Source: Amylibacter sp. (GTDB lineage Bacteria > Pseudomonadota > Alphaproteobacteria > Rhodobacterales > Rhodobacteraceae). Taken from it: a DNA stretch of 13,658 bases. Numbering within the stretch: position 1 is the first letter of the stretch; each line of letters begins with the position of its first letter. The notes under the pieces are model-generated. The model made no database searches, had not been told where the DNA came from, and saw nothing but the letters and a program-made list of their open reading frames with translations. Location: the NCBI GenBank assembly GCA_027083485.1, contig JALWOO010000690.1, forward strand, positions 1 through 13,658. Reading direction: 5' to 3'. Position numbers and translations under genes: made by a program. This document shows positions 1 to 8,902 of this stretch, in pieces.

Positions 1-636
1 CGAGCTGGACGAAAGATAAAAACCAATGAGACGGAAAGACGCTGTATTGTGTCTGGTCTGGTGCAGCCATGCACTGGTCTCATTCGGTATGTCCTTTCGC
101 CAGACGGCACTGTAACGCCGGATATTTCCGCCCGTTTGCCCGGTCGCGGGCTTTGGGTGTCGGCACAGCGTAAAGATTTGGAATTGGCGATCAAAAAGAA
201 CGCCTTTTCCCGTGCCGCCAAGGCACAAGCGAAAATTCCCGACGGGTTGCTGGATCTGACCGAAGCACTCTTGCTGAAAAAGGTGATTGATCTGATTTCA
301 ATGGCGCGTAAAGGCGGCATTGCCTATTGTGGTTTTGACAAGGTGCGTTCCGCCCTGATATCAGAGGGCGTCGCCGTGCTTTTGCAGGCCGAAGACGGTT
401 CTGCGCCGCAAAAGCGGAAATTACGTCCGCCCAGCGGAAAAAATACCTACATTTCATGCCTGAAAGCCGCCGAATTGGGTTTGGCTTTTGGTCGGGAACA
501 TGTGATACATGCGGCGCTTGCTCCGGGTGGTCTGACCAAAAGGATCAGATCAGAGGTAGCAAGGCTTTCTGCGGTTCGCGGAGAGGATGCCAAAACAGAG
601 GCGAATACAGCCGGAGAGCCGGCGGTGAAAGGTTGA
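1..636 (+). CDS. ylxR: YlxR/DUF448 RNA-binding protein fused to an L7Ae-like domain (5' end cut by window)
   Basis: The frame is open from base 1, and the residues just before the GTG at 49 read [10 protein letters not shown], the conserved opening of the YlxR (DUF448) fold. The GTG is therefore the internal valine of that motif, and the true start lies upstream of the window. The N-terminal part carries [20 protein letters not shown] and PGRGLWVS, typical of YlxR. The C-terminal half ([34 protein letters not shown], then a Lys/Arg-rich tail) resembles the ribosomal L7Ae/L30e RNA-binding fold that alphaproteobacterial YlxR proteins often carry. It is expected to bind RNA in the cytoplasm; Bacillus YlxR has been linked to RNase P, and no specific role is shown here. 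The stop lies 8 nt before the infB start, which fits the conserved nusA-ylxR-infB operon. No key residue seems to be missing. Confidence 0.9.
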   Translation, partial: RAGRKIKTNETERRCIVSGLVQPCTGLIRYVLSPDGTVTPDISARLPGRGLWVSAQRKDLELAIKKNAFSRAAKAQAKIPDGLLDLTEALLLKKVIDLISMARKGGIAYCGFDKVRSALISEGVAVLLQAEDGSAPQKRKLRPPSGKNTYISCLKAAELGLAFGREHVIHAALAPGGLTKRIRSEVARLSAVRGEDAKTEANTAGEPAVKG

Positions 637-644
637 TTGACGAA

Positions 645-3152
645 ATGAGTGACGAAAACAAAAACGACGGTAACACAGGTAAAACTCTGGGTCTGCGCGG
701 CGGAACACAGACAAGCCGGGTACGTCAGAGTTTCTCTCACGGCCGGACGAAATCTGTTGTGGTAGAGAAAAAACGCAAACGCTTCGTGCCAAAATCCGGT
801 GCAGGCAAACCGGGCACCGGTACGGGCAGCGGCCCCCGCGCCGTAGGGATTTCCGATGCAGAGATGGAGCGCCGCAAAAAGGCGTTACAAGCTGCTGCTG
901 CCATGGAAAACGAGCGGAAAGCCAAAGAAGAGGCTGAAACCGCCCGTCGCGAAGCCGAGCGTGCCGAACGCCGCCGCGACAAGCAAAGCAAAGAGCGCGA
1001 AGAACAAGAGCGTGCCGATCGCATTCGCCAGAAAGAAGAAGACGCCAAGCGCGCCAAAGAAGATGAAGCCAAAGCCAAGGTCGCCGCAAAAGCCGAGGCT
1101 GCCAAGCCAAAAGAAGCGCCAGCCGACCCGGCGGCAATGGAAGCTGCGGCTGCCCGCACACCTAACTTTAAAACAGCAGCGCCCAAGCGGGATATCAAAC
1201 CGCAGGACGACAAAAAACAAAACCGCAACAAGGGTGGTGGCGATCGCCGCCGTTCCGGTAAGCTGACCATCAATCAGGCGCTCTCGGGAGATCGTGGTGG
1301 ACGTCAGCGCTCTATGGCTGCAATGAAACGTGCGCAGGAACGCGAACGGCGCAAAATGGGTGGCGGTCAAAAGATCGAGCACGAAAAACAAGTGCGCGAT
1401 GTTCAGGTGCCAGAGGCCATTACCGTCCAGGAATTGGCAAACCGCATGGCCGAACGTGTGGCTGCGGTGGTTAAGGTCCTGATGACCAATGGCATCATGG
1501 CCACGCAAAACCAGACGATTGATGCGGATACCGCCGAATTGGTGGTAGAAGAATTCGGCCACAAGGTTGTGCGTGTTTCCGATGCTGACGTAGAAGACGC
1601 GATTACAGCGATTGAAGATGATGAAAAAGATCTAAAACCACGTCCGCCGGTGATTACCATTATGGGTCACGTTGACCACGGTAAAACGTCTGTTCTGGAT
1701 GTGATCCGCAAAACCAACGTTGTGTCGGGCGAGGCCGGTGGCATTACCCAGCATATCGGTGCGTATCAGATTACCACGGATAACGGGACGGTTCTGACCT
1801 TCCTGGATACACCGGGTCACGCGGCGTTTACATCCATGCGTGCCCGTGGTGCCCAGGTGACAGATATTGTGGTGTTGGTTGTGGCCGCAGACGATAGCGT
1901 CATGCCGCAAACCATCGAGGCGATTAACCACGCTCAGGCAGCCAATGTGCCGATGATTGTGGCGATTAACAAGATCGACAAAGAAGGTGCCGACCCGATG
2001 AAGGTGCGCACCCAATTGCTGCAACACGAAGTGATCGTAGAGGCCATGTCCGGTGAAGTTCAGGATGTTGAATTGTCCGCACTGACCGGTGAAGGCATTG
2101 ATGATTTGCTTGAAGCGATTGTTTTGCAAGCGGAACTTCTCGACCTGAAAGCCAATCCGGATCGGCCTGCAGAAGGGGCCGTGATCGAGGCAAAGCTTGA
2201 CGTAGGGCGTGGCCCTGTTGCGACTGTTCTGGTTCAAAAGGGAACGCTGCACAAAGGCGATATCTTTGTTGTGGGTGAACAATACGGTAGGGTTCGTGCC
2301 TTGATTGGAGACACTGGAGATCGGGTGAACGACGCCGGGCCATCGGTTCCGGTCGAGGTTCTGGGCCTGAATGGCGCACCGGAAGCCGGTGATGTTTTGA
2401 ATGTTGTCGCCAGTGAAGCCGAAGCCCGGGAAATTGCCGATTACCGTCATCAGGTTGCCAAAGACAAAAAAGCCGCTGCCGGTGCCGGCGCGACATTGGA
2501 TCAGTTGTTGGCCAAGGCCAAAGCCGATCAAAATGTTTCCGAACTGCCAATTCTGGTAAAAGCCGATGTTCAAGGCTCCGAAGAAGCCATCGTTCAAGCC
2601 ATGGAAAAAGTCGGCAACGACGAGGTCCGCGTGCGGGTGCTTCATTCCGGCGTTGGGGCGATTACGGAATCCGATGTGACCTTGGCCGAGGCGTCTGGCG
2701 CCCCGATCATTGGCTTTAACGTGCGTGCGAATGCGCCTGCACGGAATGCAGCCAATCAAAAAGGCGTCGAGATCCGCTATTACTCGATCATCTACGATCT
2801 GGTGGATGATGTGAAGAAAGCGGCCTCTGGCCTGTTGTCAGCCGAGATCAAGGAAACCTTTATCGGTTACGCCAAGATTAAAGAGGTGTTCAAAATCACC
2901 GGTGTTGGCAAGATCGCCGGTTGTGAAGTCACAGAAGGCGTTGCCCGCCGCGCAGCTGGGGTGCGTTTGCTGCGTGACAACGTGGTGATCCATGAAGGCA
3001 AGCTGAAAACCCTGAAGCGTCACAAGGACGAAGTCAAAGAAGTTCAGGCCGGACAGGAATGTGGTATGGCATTTGAAAACTACGAAGATATTCGTGCAAA
3101 CGATGTGATCGAGATCTTCGAGACAGAAGAGATCGAACGTAGTCTGGACTAA
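645..3152 (+). CDS. infB: Translation initiation factor IF-2
   Basis: This is the GTPase that places initiator fMet-tRNA on the 30S subunit and promotes 50S joining. The 835-residue protein begins [20 protein letters not shown], the usual alphaproteobacterial IF-2 N-terminus. The frame stays open upstream to 456, but that extension is only an out-of-frame reading of the ylxR end. Residues about 70-200 are a charged Ala/Lys/Glu/Arg-rich, probably coiled-coil linker. An IF2_N-type helical domain follows at about 255-310. The G domain shows G1 GHVDHGKT (341-348), G3 DTPGH (388-392), G4 NKID (442-445) and G5 SALTGEG (478-484). The later domains, including the fMet-tRNA-binding C-terminal domain, are complete to the end. 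A weak AAGG at 629-632 serves as Shine-Dalgarno; coupling to ylxR, which ends 8 nt earlier, is likely. Confidence 0.97.
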   Translation: MSDENKNDGNTGKTLGLRGGTQTSRVRQSFSHGRTKSVVVEKKRKRFVPKSGAGKPGTGTGSGPRAVGISDAEMERRKKALQAAAAMENERKAKEEAETARREAERAERRRDKQSKEREEQERADRIRQKEEDAKRAKEDEAKAKVAAKAEAAKPKEAPADPAAMEAAAARTPNFKTAAPKRDIKPQDDKKQNRNKGGGDRRRSGKLTINQALSGDRGGRQRSMAAMKRAQERERRKMGGGQKIEHEKQVRDVQVPEAITVQELANRMAERVAAVVKVLMTNGIMATQNQTIDADTAELVVEEFGHKVVRVSDADVEDAITAIEDDEKDLKPRPPVITIMGHVDHGKTSVLDVIRKTNVVSGEAGGITQHIGAYQITTDNGTVLTFLDTPGHAAFTSMRARGAQVTDIVVLVVAADDSVMPQTIEAINHAQAANVPMIVAINKIDKEGADPMKVRTQLLQHEVIVEAMSGEVQDVELSALTGEGIDDLLEAIVLQAELLDLKANPDRPAEGAVIEAKLDVGRGPVATVLVQKGTLHKGDIFVVGEQYGRVRALIGDTGDRVNDAGPSVPVEVLGLNGAPEAGDVLNVVASEAEAREIADYRHQVAKDKKAAAGAGATLDQLLAKAKADQNVSELPILVKADVQGSEEAIVQAMEKVGNDEVRVRVLHSGVGAITESDVTLAEASGAPIIGFNVRANAPARNAANQKGVEIRYYSIIYDLVDDVKKAASGLLSAEIKETFIGYAKIKEVFKITGVGKIAGCEVTEGVARRAAGVRLLRDNVVIHEGKLKTLKRHKDEVKEVQAGQECGMAFENYEDIRANDVIEIFETEEIERSLD

Positions 3153-3180
3153 TTCTGTCTTGATGTGTGAATAGAGATAA

Positions 3181-3206
3181 GCCCTCGCCTTTGGCGGGGG
3201 CTTTTT
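3181..3206 (+). terminator. Rho-independent terminator after infB
   Basis: A 9-bp stem (3181-3189 GCCCTCGCC with 3193-3201 GGCGGGGGC, one G·U pair) closes a TTT loop and is followed directly by five T residues (3202-3206). It starts 28 nt after the infB stop and ends just before the rnhB Shine-Dalgarno. It should end the ylxR-infB transcript or let only part of it through into rnhB. Confidence 0.88.
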
Positions 3207-3219
3207 GCTGGAGGTAGGT

Positions 3220-3837
3220 ATGGATCCGGAAATTGAAAAGCGCCTGTATGCGGACCCTCTGATCACCCGTATAGCCGGCGTGGACGAGGTGGGCCGTGGC
3301 CCTTGGGCAGGCCCAGTGACGGCCTGTGCTGTGGTGCTGGACCCCGATAACATTCCCGAAGGGTTGAACGATTCCAAGGCCTTGACCAAGCGCCGCCGCG
3401 AGGCTCTGTTGCAGCCGATTCTCGACAGTGCCGATGTGGGGATTGCCCATGTGGGGGTTGAGGTCATCGACCGCATAAATATCCTTCAGGCGACCTTTCT
3501 GGCGATGCGGTTGGCGTTGGGGAAATTGCGGCAACCAGCGGATTACGCCCTGATTGATGGTAACAAAATACCTCCGGAAATGCCCTGTCCGGCAGAGTGT
3601 TTGATCAAAGGGGATGCACGTTCTTTGTCGATTGCAGCGGCCTCCATTGTTGCAAAAGTAACACGCGATAATTTGATGGTTGCATTGGCGCAACAACACC
3701 CCGGTTACGGGTGGGAGAAAAACGCCGGATATGGCACAAAACAACACATTTCTGCCTTAAATGAAATCGGCGTAACACAACATCATCGGCGTTCATTCAA
3801 ACCTATCCACAAGATATTGTGTGAAGAAAAAAATTAA
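3220..3837 (+). CDS. rnhB: Ribonuclease HII
   Basis: RNase HII cuts the RNA strand of RNA-DNA hybrids and incises at single ribonucleotides left in DNA. The 205-residue protein has the family signature GVDEVGRGPWAGPV, with metal ligands Asp22 and Glu23. The other two acidic ligands are Asp113 (in ALIDGNK) and Asp132 (in KGDARSLSIAAASIVAKV), matching the DEDD set of the E. coli enzyme (D16, E17, D108, D126). Length is normal. I chose the ATG at 3220 because GGAGG lies at 3210-3214, 5 nt upstream. An in-frame TTG at 3205 falls inside the T-tract of the infB terminator and has no ribosome binding site. No separate promoter is obvious, so expression may depend on readthrough of the terminator. 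The next gene is ccrM, a pairing I recall as common in alphaproteobacteria. Confidence 0.95.
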   Translation: MDPEIEKRLYADPLITRIAGVDEVGRGPWAGPVTACAVVLDPDNIPEGLNDSKALTKRRREALLQPILDSADVGIAHVGVEVIDRINILQATFLAMRLALGKLRQPADYALIDGNKIPPEMPCPAECLIKGDARSLSIAAASIVAKVTRDNLMVALAQQHPGYGWEKNAGYGTKQHISALNEIGVTQHHRRSFKPIHKILCEEKN

Positions 3838-5033
<1,196 letters not shown>

Positions 5034-5052
5034 ATTTTACCGATTACCGCCA

Positions 5053-5080
5053 GTATCTGAAGATTATAATCTTCAGATAC
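5053..5080. repeat. Perfect 28-bp palindrome behind ccrM
   Basis: The left arm GTATCTGAAGATTA is followed at once by its exact reverse complement, with no mismatch and no spacer, centred at 5066/5067. As RNA it would give a 12-bp stem with a UAUA loop. It starts 19 nt after the ccrM stop and lacks a T-tract on either side, so it is not a standard intrinsic terminator. It could be a 3'-end stabilising hairpin of the ccrM mRNA, part of a tandem termination region, or a site for a dimeric protein; the sequence does not decide between these. Confidence 0.85.
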
Positions 5081-5093
5081 GAAACCCAACTAG

Positions 5094-5122
5094 CCCTGCC
5101 TTTTATAAGGCAGGGTCTTTTT
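5094..5122 (+). terminator. Rho-independent terminator of ccrM
   Basis: A perfect 9-bp stem (5094-5102 CCCTGCCTT with 5107-5115 AAGGCAGGG) closes a TTAT loop and is followed by TCTTTTT ending at 5122. The T-tract is on the + strand, so it suits ccrM. The convergent methyltransferase gene ends at 5121, inside the T-tract. On the - strand the hairpin has no T-tract, so it would be a poor terminator for that operon. Confidence 0.85.
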
Positions 5123-5711
5123 ATGGCTTGACGCCAATCAGTTGCACCACGGCACCCATGCCATAATGATGTGTGCCTTCGATGACTTCACGGTCAAGTT
5201 CCTGCAGATGCTCGAACTGTAACCCTTGCAGGTCACGGCGTAATATATCCGCCGTATACATCAGTTCCACCACCGGCGGGCCACCCATGTTGTATTCGAG
5301 CTGTTTGGGGGTATAGGCTTCTAGCAACATCACACCGCCCGGCTTTAGGCCGCGTACAACGTTGCCATGTACCTTTTGGCGCAAGGGGGCAGGGAGGTGG
5401 CAATAGATTGATACGACGCCGTCCCATTGGTTTTCGCCGATGTCGAAGTCATTCAAATCCGCAACAACGGTATTGAGTGTCACGCCTTTTTCAGCAGCCA
5501 GCTCCTGAGCCTTCGCAAGGCCGACTTTGGAGGAGTCCACCGATGTAACCTGATAGCCTTGAGTGGCCAGAAACACGCCATTGCGGCCTTCTCCATCGCC
5601 GATGCACAGGACTTTTCCCTTGGGAATGGCTCCGGCCTGTGCGGCCAGAAAATCATTCGGGTCTGTGCCATAGATATAATGGTCGGCGCTAAATTTTTCA
5701 TCCCAGAACAT
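5121..5711 (-). CDS. Class I SAM-dependent methyltransferase (TehB-like fold)
   Basis: Last gene of the nine-gene - strand operon. The 196-residue protein opens MFWDEKFSADHYIYGTDPND, typical of small TehB-like class I methyltransferases. Motif I VLCIGDGEGRNGVFLA lies at 34-49, the acidic ribose-binding residue follows in SVDSS (about Asp59), and SIYCHLPAPLR and GGVMLLEAY are later family motifs. The ATG at 5711 is chosen because AGGAG lies just upstream; an in-frame longer version to 5759 would overlap the ridA stop and has no family match. The gap to the upstream gene is 44 bp, the widest in the operon. Substrate unknown: family members are often labelled tellurite-resistance or thiopurine methyltransferases from similarity alone. 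Its place behind tryptophan catabolic genes allows, but does not show, methylation of an aromatic intermediate. Confidence 0.85.
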   Translation of the reverse strand: MFWDEKFSADHYIYGTDPNDFLAAQAGAIPKGKVLCIGDGEGRNGVFLATQGYQVTSVDSSKVGLAKAQELAAEKGVTLNTVVADLNDFDIGENQWDGVVSIYCHLPAPLRQKVHGNVVRGLKPGGVMLLEAYTPKQLEYNMGGPPVVELMYTADILRRDLQGLQFEHLQELDREVIEGTHHYGMGAVVQLIGVKP

Positions 5712-5755
5712 GGTCTCTCCTCTTTGCATCCAACCTGACGCAAAGGGCGAAAAAA

Positions 5756-6154
5756 TCAAGTGTCCAGAACAGCCGTAGCTTCGATCTCCAGCAAGGCTTC
5801 GTCTTCGATCAGGGCCGAAACGACCACCATGGTCATGGCCGGAAAATGTCGTCCGAACACCTTGCGATAGACCGCGCCGATTTCTGCCTGCCGGGCGAGG
5901 TATTCCTTTTTGTCGGTCACATACCAGGTCAGGCGGGTAACATCGGCCACCGTGCCGCCAGCGGATTCCACCACATCGGCAATATTGCGCAAGGCCTGTT
6001 CCATCTGGCCGATGAAATCGTGGCTTTCAAACACCTGATCCCTGGTCCAGCCAATCTGCCCCCCGACAAACAGATGCCCATCCTTGGACAAAACACCGTT
6101 ATTGTACCCTTTGGCCGGTGCCCAGCCATCAGGCTTGATGAATTCATGCGCCAC
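5756..6154 (-). CDS. RidA/YjgF-family protein lacking the imine-deaminase arginine
   Basis: A 132-residue RidA-fold protein, presumably a cytoplasmic trimer. Family signatures include LFVGGQIGW, QMEQALRNIADVVESAGG, VTRLTWYVTD and the C-terminal LEIEATAVL. In E. coli RidA, Arg105 in FPARxxV binds the substrate carboxylate and is needed to hydrolyse 2-aminoacrylate-type imines. Here the same stretch reads FPAMTMV, putting Met107 at that place. It is therefore unlikely to be a standard RidA deaminase and fits better with the Arg-less Rid subfamilies of catabolic operons. By context it may act on an enamine or 2-amino-enoyl intermediate of anthraniloyl-CoA breakdown; the related 2-aminomuconate deaminases also belong to this superfamily. 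The start is GTG (6154-6152) with AGGGG a few bases upstream, overlapping the stop region of the preceding gene (9-bp gap). Confidence 0.88.
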   Translation of the reverse strand: MAHEFIKPDGWAPAKGYNNGVLSKDGHLFVGGQIGWTRDQVFESHDFIGQMEQALRNIADVVESAGGTVADVTRLTWYVTDKKEYLARQAEIGAVYRKVFGRHFPAMTMVVVSALIEDEALLEIEATAVLDT

Positions 6155-6163
6155 GTTATTCCC

Positions 6164-6403
6164 CTAAAATGCTTTGAACGTCAGCGTTGTCAGGCTGCGT
6201 TCAATTCCTTTGATATTGAGCAAATTCTCGTTGATGTATTTTCCCACGTCTTCTGATTCAGGAATATACATTTTCATCAGCAGGTCATATTCGCCGCTGG
6301 TGGAATATAATTCCGAATGGATTTCGCGCAGGGCAATGGCGTCGGCGACTTCATAAGTGGTGCCGGGTGTGCAGCGGATCTGGATGAATACGCAGGTTGT
6401 CAT
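6164..6403 (-). CDS. Stand-alone Lrp/AsnC ligand-binding (RAM) domain protein
   Basis: This 79-residue protein is one RAM domain: a beta-alpha-beta-beta-alpha-beta pattern with VFIQIRCTPGTTYEVADAI, IHSELYSTSGEYDLLMKM and IKGIERSLTTLTF. That is the C-terminal effector-binding and oligomerisation half of Lrp/AsnC regulators, without the helix-turn-helix. Such free-standing domains can bind amino acids or modulate full-length Lrp proteins. Sitting in a tryptophan catabolic operon, it could sense an amino-acid or aromatic ligand, which is inference only. AAGGAG stands upstream of the ATG, 23 bp after the ligase stop. It looks complete rather than truncated: start, ribosome binding site and stop are in place, and no HTH-coding sequence lies upstream. 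Confidence 0.88.
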   Translation of the reverse strand: MTTCVFIQIRCTPGTTYEVADAIALREIHSELYSTSGEYDLLMKMYIPESEDVGKYINENLLNIKGIERSLTTLTFKAF

Positions 6404-6426
6404 GGGTGTCTCCTTTTTATCCGCAT

Positions 6427-8064
6427 TCAGGCCGGTTTATCCGCATTGCGCAAGCGGAATCGCTGAATTTTACCGGTTTCTGTTTTTGGCAACGCATCTA
6501 CGAACACCACGGAGCGCGGGTATTTATAGGGGGCGATGGTTTTTTTGACGTGGGCTTGCAATGCAGCGATCTGGGCGTCATCGCGCGCGGCCGCTTCGGT
6601 CAGGACCACATGCGCCTGAACAATGGTGCCGCGGGCTTCGTCCGGCGCACCGATCACGGCACATTCCACGACATCAGGATGGGAGAGCAGGGCCGATTCG
6701 ACTTCTGGCCCTGCGATGTTATAGCCAGAGGACACGATCATATCATCATTGCGGGCAGCAAAATGCAGATAGCCCATTTCGTCCTGCCAAAAACTGTCGC
6801 CAGTGATATTCCAGCCATCCTGAACGTAATCCTTTTGCCGGTCGTCATTCAAATACCGACAACCGGTTGGCCCGCGCACAGCAAGGCGGCCAACAGTGCC
6901 AACAGCCTGTTCATCGCCATTCTTATCAAGGATTTTTACCTGATAGCCGGTCACAGGTTTTCCGGTACAACCGGGTTGTGATTTGCCGAACCGGTTGGAG
7001 ATGAAGATATGCAACATTTCCGTGGCCCCGATCCCGTCAAGCATTTCCTTGCCGGTATAATTGATCCAGTCGTCATAAACCGGTGCCGGCAGGGATTCGC
7101 CGGCAGATACCGCCGCGCGCAAGGATGACAGGTCGGCACCTTCCTCCATCGCCAGCAACATGGCACGATAGGCCGTCGGGGCGGTAAAACAGACAGTGGC
7201 TTTGTATTTCTGGATGATTTCGATCATGTTCGGCGGAGAGGCGTTTTCAAGCAAGGTCGCCGCCGCCCCGAACCGCAGTGGAAAGATCGCCAGCCCGCCC
7301 AGACCAAAGGTAAAGGCCAGCGGGGGCGAACCGATGAACACATCATCGGGGGTGACGTTTAAAACCTCTTTGGCATACCCGTCGGCAATGATCAGCAAAT
7401 CACGGTGAAAATGCATGGTGGCCTTTGGTTTGCCGGTGGTTCCTGAAGTAAACCCCAGCAGCGCCACATCGTCACGGCCCGTATTCACTGCATCGAATTT
7501 CACCGGTTTTTCCAGCGCCATATGATCCAGTTCTGCATCGTGGTTCATGGTTCCATCAAAAGCCGTTACGGATTTCAGAAAGGCACTGTCTTTGGCGCAA
7601 CTGGCCAGTTCCTCCATCAACCGCGTATCGCAGAGGGCGTGGCTGATCTCGGCCTTGTCGACAATCGCCGAAAGCTCCCCCGCCCGCAGCATCGGCATGG
7701 TGTTCACCACCACAGCACCCGCCTTGGTGGCCGCCAGCCAACAGGCCACCATTGCCGGATTGTTGGCTGAACGGATCAGAACACGATTGCCGGGTTTTAC
7801 CCCCAGATCATCCACCAGCACATGGGCAAGCCGGTTGGTCCAGTCCGCCAATTCCTTATAGGTGCGCCTGCGTCCGTTCCCGATCAATGCCGTGTGATCG
7901 CCAAAACCCTTTTCCACCATGGAATCCGTTAGTTCCACACCAACATTCAACCGTTCCGGATAGTCGAATCCATCCAGCAAAAACACCGGCCACTGGTCCA
8001 TCGGGGGCAGGTTGTCCCGGGTAAATGTGTCTGTGTGGGCACTGGGGCCTAGGGTATGGGTCAT
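6427..8064 (-). CDS. Benzoate/2-aminobenzoate-type CoA ligase (AMP-forming)
   Basis: Activates an aromatic carboxylate with ATP and CoA to the acyl-CoA via an acyl-AMP. The 545-residue protein carries the ATP-binding loop TSGTTGKPK at 206-214, the adenylate-forming region (DGIGATEMLHIFISNR, WNITGDSF), the hinge and C-terminal lid motif YNIAGPEVESALLSHPDVV, and the catalytic lysine Lys532 in KTETGKIQRFRLR. Overall similarity is to the benzoate-CoA ligase family. With tryptophan dioxygenase directly upstream, anthranilate (2-aminobenzoate) is the likely substrate; benzoate or salicylate cannot be excluded. The start at 8064 is preferred to the in-frame one at 8085, which lies inside the dioxygenase gene. 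GGAG precedes 8064 by about 8 nt, and only 1 bp separates the start from the dioxygenase stop, so the two are probably translationally coupled. Confidence 0.92.
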   Translation of the reverse strand: MTHTLGPSAHTDTFTRDNLPPMDQWPVFLLDGFDYPERLNVGVELTDSMVEKGFGDHTALIGNGRRRTYKELADWTNRLAHVLVDDLGVKPGNRVLIRSANNPAMVACWLAATKAGAVVVNTMPMLRAGELSAIVDKAEISHALCDTRLMEELASCAKDSAFLKSVTAFDGTMNHDAELDHMALEKPVKFDAVNTGRDDVALLGFTSGTTGKPKATMHFHRDLLIIADGYAKEVLNVTPDDVFIGSPPLAFTFGLGGLAIFPLRFGAAATLLENASPPNMIEIIQKYKATVCFTAPTAYRAMLLAMEEGADLSSLRAAVSAGESLPAPVYDDWINYTGKEMLDGIGATEMLHIFISNRFGKSQPGCTGKPVTGYQVKILDKNGDEQAVGTVGRLAVRGPTGCRYLNDDRQKDYVQDGWNITGDSFWQDEMGYLHFAARNDDMIVSSGYNIAGPEVESALLSHPDVVECAVIGAPDEARGTIVQAHVVLTEAAARDDAQIAALQAHVKKTIAPYKYPRSVVFVDALPKTETGKIQRFRLRNADKPA

Positions 8065-8065
8065 C

Positions 8066-8902
8066 TTACAGCTCCGTCCTGACATGCCAGAGTTCGGGGA
8101 ATAATTCGACCTCCAGCATTTTTTTCAAATAATTGACGCCACCGGTCCCGCCGGTGCCGCGTTTAAATCCGATGATCCGTTCTACCGTGGTGACATGGTT
8201 GAACCGCCAGCGTCGAAAATAGTCTTCCAGATCCACCAGTTTTTCTGCCAACTCGTACAGGGACCAGTGGTTTTCCGGATCACGGTAAACCTTGGCCCAA
8301 AGCTCTGTAACCGCCGGATGTGCGCTGTGGGGCACGGTGGCCGGTGCTGCCAGAAGGTCAGCAGGTAAATCCATGCCGTGACGGGCCGCATAGCGCAGCA
8401 CTTCCAGATAGAGGCTCGGCTGCATCATTTCGGCTTCCAGCATTTGCTTGTGTGCAGGCACATGGGCGTGAGGGCGGATCATGGCTTCGTTCCGGTTGCC
8501 CAGCGCGAATTCGATCATCCGGTACTGTAGTGACTGAAAACCGCTGCTCTGGCCCAAAGCTTCGCGAAAACAGGTGTAATCGCTCGGGGTCATGGTGCGT
8601 AGCACATCCCAGGCGTTGTTCAACTGTTCCAGTATCCGCGATACCCGCGCCAACATTTTGAACGATGGTGGAAGCTGGTCTTCACGGATCGCGCTGCGGG
8701 CGGCTCCGACTTCGTGCAGCAGCAGTTTCATCCATAATTCGGATGTCTGGTGCTGAATGATAAACAGCATTTCGTCATGGGCATCGGAACGGCATTTCTG
8801 CGCGTCCAGCACCTTGTCGATTTGCAGATAGTCGCCATAGGACATGCGTCCGTCAAAATCCATGGTTGCGCCATCTTGGGCTGGATCAAATGCTTCGGCC
8901 AT
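8066..8902 (-). CDS. kynA: Tryptophan 2,3-dioxygenase
   Basis: Haem enzyme that opens the indole ring of L-tryptophan to give N-formylkynurenine, the first and committing step of the kynurenine route. The 278-residue protein matches bacterial TDOs throughout: [40 protein letters not shown] and [27 protein letters not shown]. His51, Arg113 and the haem ligand His236 correspond to His55, Arg117 and His240 of the Xanthomonas enzyme, with a constant offset of 4. Nothing essential is missing. The start at 8902 overlaps the acyl-CoA dehydrogenase stop by one base (TAATG); an internal Met14 is a possible alternative. TDO inside an acyl-CoA catabolic operon, directly before an aryl-CoA ligase, points to tryptophan use through anthraniloyl-CoA rather than NAD synthesis. 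Confidence 0.96.
   Translation of the reverse strand: MAEAFDPAQDGATMDFDGRMSYGDYLQIDKVLDAQKCRSDAHDEMLFIIQHQTSELWMKLLLHEVGAARSAIREDQLPPSFKMLARVSRILEQLNNAWDVLRTMTPSDYTCFREALGQSSGFQSLQYRMIEFALGNRNEAMIRPHAHVPAHKQMLEAEMMQPSLYLEVLRYAARHGMDLPADLLAAPATVPHSAHPAVTELWAKVYRDPENHWSLYELAEKLVDLEDYFRRWRFNHVTTVERIIGFKRGTGGTGGVNYLKKMLEVELFPELWHVRTEL

Noticed and set aside
49..51. GTG at 49 as the start of the YlxR protein
   Set aside because: The upstream in-frame codons encode the conserved ERRCIVSG motif, in which this GTG is an internal valine; the gene begins outside the window.
456..644. N-terminal extension of IF-2 starting at 456
   Set aside because: It lies wholly inside ylxR in another frame, has no IF-2 similarity, and the ATG at 645 gives the usual alphaproteobacterial N-terminus.
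1632..2759. Long open frame antisense to infB
   Set aside because: It mirrors the G domain and later domains of infB; composition (many His, Asn, Gly, Phe) and lack of any family motif mark it as a codon-use shadow.
5121..5711. Tellurite-resistance function for the TehB-like methyltransferase
   Set aside because: Similarity is only to the general SAM-binding fold; no other tellurite gene is nearby and the operon context is aromatic catabolism.
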